Below, piece after piece: positions 58,415 to 64,000 of a stretch of 64,000 nt of DNA. The notes under the pieces were generated by a model. That model did no database searches. It was not told the origin of the DNA and was given only the letters and a program-made list of their open reading frames with translations. The stretch spans positions 177,137 to 241,136 of the forward strand of contig NZ_JASISO010000006.1 of NCBI RefSeq assembly GCF_030063135.1. Reading direction: 5' to 3'. Each line of letters begins with the position of its first letter. Positions within the stretch are counted from its first letter, which is position 1. The DNA comes from Streptomyces sp. G-G2 (GTDB lineage Bacteria > Actinomycetota > Actinomycetes > Streptomycetales > Streptomycetaceae). Position numbers and translations under genes: made by a program.

Positions 58415-59104
58415 CTACTGGATCTCGCGCAGCACGTCCAGGATCGCCGCCTCGTCGGGGGCCGAGCGGAGCCGGTCCCGGAAGCCCGAGTCCATCAGCT
58501 TGCGCGAGAGCAGGGCCAGGATCCGCAGGTGCTCGTCGCCCGCCGCGGCCTCCGGCACCGAGATCATGAAGACCAGCTGGGCCGTCGTCCCGTCCGGGGC
58601 GCCCCACTCGATGCCCTCCGTGGACCGGGCGAAGCCGACGGTGGGGCGGCTGACCGCGTCCGTCTTGGCGTGCGGGATGGCGATGGACTCGCCGAGCCCC
58701 GTGGTGCCCTGCGCCTCACGGGCCAGCGCGACCCGGACCAGCTCCTCGGTGTCCCGGACGTTGCCCGTGGTCGCCGGCATCGCCGCCATCTCGCGGATCG
58801 CGGCCTCCTTGCCGTCCGCGGCCAATTCGGTCCTCACCGTCCGCTCCGTCAGATAGCCGGAGAGCACCTCGGGCCTCCCGTCGGCGGCCGGGGAGGGAGC
58901 GGCGGAGGGAGTGGTGGAGGGAGGAGTGGAGGGAGCAGCGGCCGCGGGAACCGCCCGGGAGGCCCGTACGGCCGTCCCGGCACCCGCGCCCGCGCCCGTT
59001 CCGGCGCCCACCCCCGCGCCCACCAGCGCGGGCTGACAGCTCCGGCGGAAGGCCCTCATCCGGATCCGCGCCGCCACGAGCAGATCAGCAACCGACTGGG
59101 GCAC
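58415..59104 (-). CDS. PTS EIIA (fructose/nitrogen type) domain protein with low-complexity N-terminus
   Basis: A 229-residue protein. The C-terminal 150 residues are a PTS_EIIA_2 domain: [17 protein letters not shown] with the phosphorylated His145, and [26 protein letters not shown]. The N-terminal 77 residues are Gly/Ala/Pro repeats with [15 protein letters not shown], unlike any PTS domain. No EIIB or EIIC gene is near, so it is an orphan that may act in signalling or serve distant permeases. The GTG at 59104 is the longest start; an internal start near residue 16 (MRAFRR) is possible. Confidence 0.8.
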   Translation of the reverse strand: MPQSVADLLVAARIRMRAFRRSCQPALVGAGVGAGTGAGAGAGTAVRASRAVPAAAAPSTPPSTTPSAAPSPAADGRPEVLSGYLTERTVRTELAADGKEAAIREMAAMPATTGNVRDTEELVRVALAREAQGTTGLGESIAIPHAKTDAVSRPTVGFARSTEGIEWGAPDGTTAQLVFMISVPEAAAGDEHLRILALLSRKLMDSGFRDRLRSAPDEAAILDVLREIQ

Positions 59105-59281
59105 GCTCCGCCGATCGGTGTAGATTCGTCATCAGTGTCAGGCGTCGCCGCTGATGGCGGTCGGGCGGTCCTCGTGACCGGCCGTGGGGAGAGAGGGCCT
59201 CCGACGGACTGTGCTCGGTGCGCCGTTCAGCGGTGCACGGCTCAGCCGTACCCACCTCTCGACCCACGAGGAGCAGCCCGC

Positions 59282-60733
59282 ATGACTGCAGCATTCACCG
59301 ACTTCAAGGTCGCCGACCTCTCCCTCGCCGCCTTCGGCCGCAAGGAGATCACCCTCGCCGAGCACGAGATGCCCGGCCTGATGTCGATCCGCGCCGAGTA
59401 CGCCGCCACCCAGCCCCTCGCGGGCGCCCGCGTCACCGGCTCCCTGCACATGACCGTGCAGACCGCCGTGCTGATCGAGACCCTCGTCGCCCTCGGCGCC
59501 GACGTCCGCTGGGCCTCGTGCAACATCTTCTCCACCCAGGACCACGCCGCCGCCGCCATCGCGGTCGGCCCGACCGGCACCCCCGAGGCCCCGGCCGGCG
59601 TCCCCGTCTTCGCCTGGAAGGGCGAGACGTTGGAGGAGTACTGGTGGTGCACGGAGCAGGCCCTGACCTGGCCGAACACCCCCACCGGCGGCCCGAACAT
59701 GATCCTCGACGACGGCGGTGACGCCACCCTCCTCGTCCACAAGGGCGTCGAGTTCGAGAAGGCCGGCGCGGCCCCGGACCCGTCGACGGCGGACTCCGAG
59801 GAGTACGCGCACATCCTCACCCTGCTGAACCGCACCCTCGGCGAGGCCCCGCAGAAGTGGACGCAGCTCGCGTCCGAGATCCGCGGCGTCACCGAGGAGA
59901 CCACCACCGGTGTCCACCGCCTGTACGAGATGATGTCCGAGGGCACCCTGCTGTTCCCGGCGATCAACGTGAACGACGCCGTCACCAAGTCGAAGTTCGA
60001 CAACAAGTACGGCTGCCGCCACTCCCTGATCGACGGCATCAACCGCGCCACCGACGTCCTCATCGGCGGCAAGGTCGCGGTCGTCTTCGGCTACGGCGAT
60101 GTCGGCAAGGGCTGCGCCGAGTCGCTCCGCGGCCAGGGCGCGCGCGTCATCATCACCGAGATCGACCCGATCTGCGCGCTCCAGGCGGCGATGGACGGAT
60201 TCCAGGTCGCGACCCTCGACGACGTCGTGGAGACCGCGGACATCTTCATCACCACGACCGGCAACAAGGACATCATCATGGCCGCCGACATGGCCAAGAT
60301 GAAGCACCAGGCGATCGTGGGCAACATCGGTCACTTCGACAACGAGATCGACATGGCCGGTCTCGCGAAGATCGACGGCATCGTCAAGGACGAGGTCAAG
60401 CCCCAGGTCCACACCTGGAAGTTCCCCGACGGCAAGGTCCTGATCGTCCTCTCCGAGGGCCGTCTGCTGAACCTCGGCAACGCCACCGGTCACCCGTCCT
60501 TCGTCATGTCCAACTCCTTCGCGGACCAGACCCTGGCCCAGATCGAGCTGTTCACGAAGCAGTCCGAGTACCCGACCGACGTCTACGTGCTCCCCAAGCA
60601 CCTCGACGAGAAGGTCGCCCGGCTCCACCTCGACGCCCTCGGCGTCAAGCTCACCACCCTGCGCCCCGAGCAGGCCTCCTACATCGGCGTCGACGTCGAC
60701 GGCCCCTACAAGCCGGACCACTACCGCTACTGA
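59282..60733 (+). CDS. ahcY: Adenosylhomocysteinase
   Basis: A 483-residue NAD-containing enzyme hydrolysing S-adenosylhomocysteine to homocysteine and adenosine in the methyl cycle. [32 protein letters not shown] and the NAD loop [19 protein letters not shown] are diagnostic, as is the C-terminal KPDHYRY with the NAD-contacting Lys-Tyr. The ATG at 59282 has GAGGAG upstream. The 177-base leader has no clear SAH riboswitch. A strong hairpin ends the gene. Confidence 0.97.
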   Translation: MTAAFTDFKVADLSLAAFGRKEITLAEHEMPGLMSIRAEYAATQPLAGARVTGSLHMTVQTAVLIETLVALGADVRWASCNIFSTQDHAAAAIAVGPTGTPEAPAGVPVFAWKGETLEEYWWCTEQALTWPNTPTGGPNMILDDGGDATLLVHKGVEFEKAGAAPDPSTADSEEYAHILTLLNRTLGEAPQKWTQLASEIRGVTEETTTGVHRLYEMMSEGTLLFPAINVNDAVTKSKFDNKYGCRHSLIDGINRATDVLIGGKVAVVFGYGDVGKGCAESLRGQGARVIITEIDPICALQAAMDGFQVATLDDVVETADIFITTTGNKDIIMAADMAKMKHQAIVGNIGHFDNEIDMAGLAKIDGIVKDEVKPQVHTWKFPDGKVLIVLSEGRLLNLGNATGHPSFVMSNSFADQTLAQIELFTKQSEYPTDVYVLPKHLDEKVARLHLDALGVKLTTLRPEQASYIGVDVDGPYKPDHYRY

Positions 60734-60768
60734 TCCTCACCGGATCCGCGGCACCACCGCACGTCAGA

Positions 60769-60798
60769 CAGGCCCCCGGCAGCGATGCCGGGGGCCTG
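60769..60798 (+). terminator. ahcY terminator hairpin
   Basis: A perfect 13-base stem (60769-60781 with 60786-60798) with a GCGA tetraloop, 36 bases after the ahcY stop. Confidence 0.85.
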
Positions 60799-60837
60799 CC
60801 CCGTACCCACGCCGTACCCGTCCCGGAAAGGTGAACC

Positions 60838-61455
60838 ATGCCCCGCGGCCGCTACTCGCTCCACGACACGCACGACCACACCCCGCTCGGCGAGGAGCAC
60901 TTCCACTGCGCCCCGGGCCCCAGCGGCTGGCGGTACGTCGCTCAGCTCACCACCCCCGACGGCGGCCACCGCGGCTCCGTCGACCTGACCGTCGACGAGC
61001 TGGGCCGCCCCATCCGGATGGAGCTGAACGCGTCCAGCTGGCAGGTACGCGGCGCCGCCATCGACGGGGTCACCTGGGTCCGTACCGACCCCACCGGCAC
61101 CGAGGCCAGCGAGGGCAACGTCCGCGCCTCCGGCTTCACCGGCGGCTCCCCGGCCTTCCTGGTCTCCACGGCCCGCCTGCTGCGCCTCGCGCCGGGCGCC
61201 CCCGCCACCCGGATCCGGCTGGTCGCCCTCACCGACCCGGTGCTCGCGCCCCGTACGGTCGACCAGGCCTGGGAGCTGACCGAGCGCGCGGAACACGCCA
61301 CGGACAGCGGCCCGCTGATGGTGGACACGTACCGGATCAGCGCCCTCGACACGGGCGAGGTGCACACGGTCCACCTGGCCGGGGACGTGGTCCTCTCCGC
61401 CCCCGGCATCGAGCTGGAACACCTGGAGACCCCGCCCTCGGTCTTCCAGGACTGA
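60838..61455 (+). CDS. Conserved hypothetical protein
   Basis: A 205-residue soluble protein that I do not recognise. It starts RGRYSLHDTHDHTPLGEEHFHCAPGPSGW and contains a run of beta strands (YVAQLTTPDGGHRGSVDLTVDELGRPIRMEL), suggesting a lipocalin-like or glycolipid-binding-like barrel. The first 25 residues are His-rich (six His). GGAAAGG lies before the ATG. It follows ahcY after its terminator and is convergent with the RDD gene. No enzyme motif is seen. Confidence 0.75.
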   Translation: MPRGRYSLHDTHDHTPLGEEHFHCAPGPSGWRYVAQLTTPDGGHRGSVDLTVDELGRPIRMELNASSWQVRGAAIDGVTWVRTDPTGTEASEGNVRASGFTGGSPAFLVSTARLLRLAPGAPATRIRLVALTDPVLAPRTVDQAWELTERAEHATDSGPLMVDTYRISALDTGEVHTVHLAGDVVLSAPGIELEHLETPPSVFQD

Positions 61456-61466
61456 CCCCCGCCGAC

Positions 61467-62399
61467 TCAGGCGGGCGGCGCGAACCCGCCGGAGCGCGGC
61501 TGCTCGGGCGCGACGGGAGCGACCGGCGCCGCAGGCACCGCGGGCGCCGGATACGGATGCGGATGCGGGGCCGGAGAAGGGGTCGGGGCCGGGGCCGCGT
61601 ACGGCGCCGCGGGACCGAAGACCGCCGGGCGACCGCCCCCGTGAGCCTGCCCGCGGCCGAAGGCCCGCGCCGCGTCCCGCGACTGCCGTTCGTGCACCAC
61701 GGCCGCCAGGTACGCCGCCGCGGGCACCCCCGGCGGCGGGGGCGTCCCCGTACGCGCCACCAGGTCGTCCGCCAGCCGGGCGGCCATCGCCGCACCCACG
61801 CGCGGGTCCAGCTGGTTCATCCGCGTCAGGTACTGGCGCACCGCCAGCCACAGCCCGTCCGGTACGCCCGACAGGTCGAGCCCCGTGAACCGCCCCGCCA
61901 GCCACGGCGGAGGCGGCGGCACCGGTACCACCCGGGCCCCCGGCACCCGCTCGCGGACCACCAGCGTCCCCGCGAAGACGTCGCCGAGCCGCCGCCCCCG
62001 CTCCGAGACCAGCGAGGCGACGCACGCCACGATCCCGGAGGTGCCAAGCAGCTCCACCGCGCCCATCGCCCCGCGCACCAGCGCGTGCCGGAACCGGATC
62101 GGCCCGCCGTCGTCCCGCACCACCCGCAGTCCGCAGGCGAGCTTCCCGAGGGACCGCCCGTGGCTCAGCGTCTCCACCGCGATCGGTATGCCGACCATGA
62201 ACAACAGGAACCCGCCCACCGCGACGGCCGCGAAGGCCGCCTCGTCCAGCGAGGAGATGGCGAAGATCAGCCCGATATTGATCAATTGATAACCGGTGAA
62301 ATACACGACGAGGTCGAGCACGAAGGCCAGCCCCCGGCTCGGCAGCCTCGCCGGCCTCAGTCCCAGGACGACCGCGTCCCCCGTCACCAGTTCACTCAC
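61467..62399 (-). CDS. RDD family membrane protein
   Basis: A 310-residue protein. The RDD domain (about 1-160) has ARLPSRGLAFVLDLVVYF with the Arg and Asp that name the family, then helices and GRSLGKLACGLRVVRDDGGP and FRHALVRG. The C-terminal half is soluble, ending in an Ala/Pro-rich tail. The start is GTG at 62399 with AAGGG nine bases before it. It is divergent from the SpoIIM-like gene by 103 bases, a pairing common in actinomycetes. Substrate is unknown; some RDD proteins move small ions. Confidence 0.85.
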   Translation of the reverse strand: MSELVTGDAVVLGLRPARLPSRGLAFVLDLVVYFTGYQLINIGLIFAISSLDEAAFAAVAVGGFLLFMVGIPIAVETLSHGRSLGKLACGLRVVRDDGGPIRFRHALVRGAMGAVELLGTSGIVACVASLVSERGRRLGDVFAGTLVVRERVPGARVVPVPPPPPWLAGRFTGLDLSGVPDGLWLAVRQYLTRMNQLDPRVGAAMAARLADDLVARTGTPPPPGVPAAAYLAAVVHERQSRDAARAFGRGQAHGGGRPAVFGPAAPYAAPAPTPSPAPHPHPYPAPAVPAAPVAPVAPEQPRSGGFAPPA

Positions 62400-62502
62400 C
62401 GACGCACACCCTTCACGTGACCTGCCCCGCCCCTCGTTCATCAAGTCTGCCAAGCTGACCACAGTAGGAGCAGGGAACCTGGGGCAGGGGAGCGGTTACC
62501 GG

Positions 62503-63510
62503 ATGGATCTCGATGTCTTCGTGGCCGCGCACCGTGCGGAATGGGACCGGCTGGAGGTCCTGCTGCGGCGCGGCCGCCGCCTCACGGGAGCCGAGGCCGA
62601 CGAACTCGTCGCGCTCTACCAGCGCACCTCGACCCATCTCTCGCTGATCCAGTCGAGCGCGCCCGACCCGATGCTCACGGGCCGCCTCACCCAGCTGGTC
62701 GCCCGCGCCCGCGCCTCGGTGACCGGCGCGCGCCGGGCCGGATGGCGCGACGTGGCCCGCTTCTTCACCGCCGGCTTCCCGGCCGCGGTCTACCGCAGCC
62801 GTCGCTGGTGGATACCGGTCGCGGTGCTCTCGACCGCGCTGGCCGCGCTCATCGGCTGGTGGATAGCCGTCCACCCGGAGGTGCGGGCCTCGATCGGAGC
62901 GCCGGACCACCTGCGGGAGCTGACCCGCCCCGGCGGCCAGTACGAGACGTACTATTCCAGCCACCCCGCGGCCTCGTTCGCCGCCCAGGTCTGGACGAAC
63001 AACGCCCAGGCCGTCGCGATCTGCCTGGTCTTCGGCGCTTTCCTCGGCATCCCGGTGCTGTGGATCCTCTTCCAGAACATGCTCAACCTCGGGGTCGGCA
63101 TCGGCCTGATGTCCTCGGCCGGGCGCCTCGACGTCTTCCTCGGCCTGATCCTCCCGCACGGCCTCCTCGAACTGACGGCGGTGTTCGTCGCCGCGGGTAC
63201 GGGCCTGCGCCTCGGCTGGACGGTCATAGACCCGGGCCCCCGCAGCCGCCGCGAGGCCCTGGCCGAACAGGGCCGCGCCGCCCTCGGCATGGCGATCGGC
63301 CTCGCGGTGGTCCTGTTCGTCGCGGGCACCCTGGAAGGCTTCGTCACCCCCTCCGGCCTGCCGACCTGGGCACGCATCGCCATCGGTGTCGTGGTCGAGG
63401 CGCTGTTCCTGCTGTACGTCTATGTCCTGGGCGGCCGCGCCTCCCGTGCGGGCGAGGTGGGCGACGTGGAGTCAGCCGACCAGAGCGCGACCCTCCCGTC
63501 GGCCGCCTGA
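62503..63510 (+). CDS. Stage II sporulation protein M (SpoIIM/DUF95) family
   Basis: A 335-residue membrane protein. It opens MDLDVFVAAHRAEWDRLEVLLRRGRRLTGAEADEL (shortened here: the DLDxF-RxxxWxxL family start), then five to six hydrophobic helices with AFLGIPVLWILFQNMLNLGVG and GLILPHGLLELTAVFVAAGTG, the core DUF95 motif. In Bacillus SpoIIM acts in engulfment; in actinomycetes it may be a membrane-sensing partner of the RDD protein. The ATG at 62503 has GGGGAG upstream. Confidence 0.88.
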   Translation: MDLDVFVAAHRAEWDRLEVLLRRGRRLTGAEADELVALYQRTSTHLSLIQSSAPDPMLTGRLTQLVARARASVTGARRAGWRDVARFFTAGFPAAVYRSRRWWIPVAVLSTALAALIGWWIAVHPEVRASIGAPDHLRELTRPGGQYETYYSSHPAASFAAQVWTNNAQAVAICLVFGAFLGIPVLWILFQNMLNLGVGIGLMSSAGRLDVFLGLILPHGLLELTAVFVAAGTGLRLGWTVIDPGPRSRREALAEQGRAALGMAIGLAVVLFVAGTLEGFVTPSGLPTWARIAIGVVVEALFLLYVYVLGGRASRAGEVGDVESADQSATLPSAA

Positions 63511-63564
63511 TGTGCGGGCCGGTCGGCTGAGCTGCTAGTCTCCTCGTCTGTCCCGCAAACGCCG

Positions 63565-63593
63565 TTGACACGGTGGCTGTGGGGAGGTAGATT
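63565..63593 (+). promoter_or_regulatory. rRNA operon promoter P1
   Basis: TTGACA (63565-63570), a 17-base spacer and TAGATT (63588-63593) form a near-consensus vegetative promoter. No gene follows before the right edge. Confidence 0.75.
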
Positions 63594-63735
63594 CGAACGG
63601 TTGCCTCGAACTGGACAAGTTCGGCAGCGATGGTTTAAAGTCTTGCTCGCCCCCCTCTAGGAATTCAATTTCTATATTCGGGGCACAGCCAGCTCATTTT
63701 CAGAAAATGAACGCCGGAAAAACCGGTGGAAAACT

Positions 63736-63842
63736 TCTGATAGAGTCGGACTCGCCGGAAAGGGAAACGCGAAAGCGAATACCTGGAAAGCGAAACCCGC
63801 TTCGACCGGGAATCGGACACGAGAGAGTCTGATAGAGTCGGA
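63736..63842 (+). promoter_or_regulatory. Two further rRNA promoters carrying TCTGATAGAGTCGGA repeats
   Basis: The 15-mer TCTGATAGAGTCGGA occurs at 63736-63750 and 63828-63842. Its TAGAGT is a good -10. Neither has a good TTGACA-like -35, as is known for the downstream rrn promoters of Streptomyces. The stretch is AT-richer and GAAA-rich compared with all other DNA here. Confidence 0.7.
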
Positions 63843-64000
63843 AACGAAGAACGAAGCCCGGAGGAAAACCCGCGAGGGTGAGTACAAAGGAAGCGTCCGT
63901 TCCTTGAGAACTCAACAGCGTGCCAAAAATCAACGCCAGAAGTTGATACCCCGTCCATTTCGGTGGATGAGGTTCCTTTGAGAAAGACCTGTGAGGCCTT
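63843..64000 (+). other. 16S rRNA leader (antitermination/processing region)
   Basis: The sequence TTGAGAACTCAACAG near 63904 is the conserved actinobacterial rRNA leader element, followed by AT-rich leader DNA. The 16S gene itself is not reached. The leader's RNase III stem partner would lie after 16S and cannot be seen. Confidence 0.75.

Noticed and set aside
59105..59281. SAH riboswitch upstream of ahcY
   Set aside because: I looked for the conserved GAGGAGCGCTGC core. Only a GAGGAGCAGCC ribosome-site stretch is present and no matching pseudoknot arms were found.
63600..63635. Additional promoter TGGACA with TTAAAG
   Set aside because: The hexamers are poor and could be chance in this AT-richer stretch, so I did not list it as a feature.

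Overview
The window is high-GC DNA with the codon bias, GTG starts and gene content of a Streptomyces-type actinomycete. Diagnostic genes are whiB, the F420 genes fbiA and fbiB, a mannosylation pathway (manA, manB, manC), five LytR-CpsA-Psr (LCP) ligases and the promoter region of a ribosomal RNA operon. The gene order closely follows the S. coelicolor region around SCO3020 to SCO3073, as I recall it. It also resembles the conserved actinobacterial block that in M. tuberculosis runs from sahH through manA, pmmA, whiB2, fbiA and fbiB to purE and purK. I see no insertion sequence, prophage, CRISPR array or tRNA gene.

Layout. 1-836: partial PLP-dependent decarboxylase (minus strand). 941-6453: a coupled histidine-degradation operon (hutU, an M20 amidohydrolase, hutF, hutI). 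6564-10883: a four-gene cell-surface operon with two sortase-tagged proteins, a WxL-interacting/DUF916-like protein and an Ig-like membrane protein. 11014-15586: POT transporter, two-component system, GtrA protein. 15773-19905: purK, purE, a dipeptidase and its metal-site-less paralogue. 19961-23784: VOC protein and CGNR regulator around a palindromic operator, UDP-glucose dehydrogenase, acyl-CoA dehydrogenase. 23890-39771: cell-envelope block with manC, glycosyltransferases, an acyltransferase, a GT39-like mannosyltransferase and five LCP genes. 39888-45531: secreted amidase, DNA glycosylase, then an operon of cysteine dioxygenase, fbiA and fbiB headed by a tiny polycysteine reading frame. 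46175-57251: whiB, a giant membrane glycosyltransferase with DUF5719 partner, metallopeptidase, DUF3499, manB, Trm112-like protein, SIS protein, manA. 57372-63510: CDF transporter, PTS IIA protein, ahcY, hypothetical, RDD and SpoIIM-like proteins. 63511-64000: rRNA operon promoters and leader; the 16S gene must start just past the right edge.

How it fits together. manA, manB and manC would supply GDP-mannose from fructose-6-phosphate, while the glycosyltransferases and LCP proteins would build and attach envelope glycopolymers. The hut operon turns urocanate into glutamate. The minus-strand operon at 42670-45714 couples cysteine catabolism to F420 synthesis behind a possible cysteine-sensing leader peptide, which is the most novel item here. 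The four-gene surface operon and the four-half-site operator at 20348-20420 are the next most interesting. Product names rest on motifs read by eye; no database search was run.
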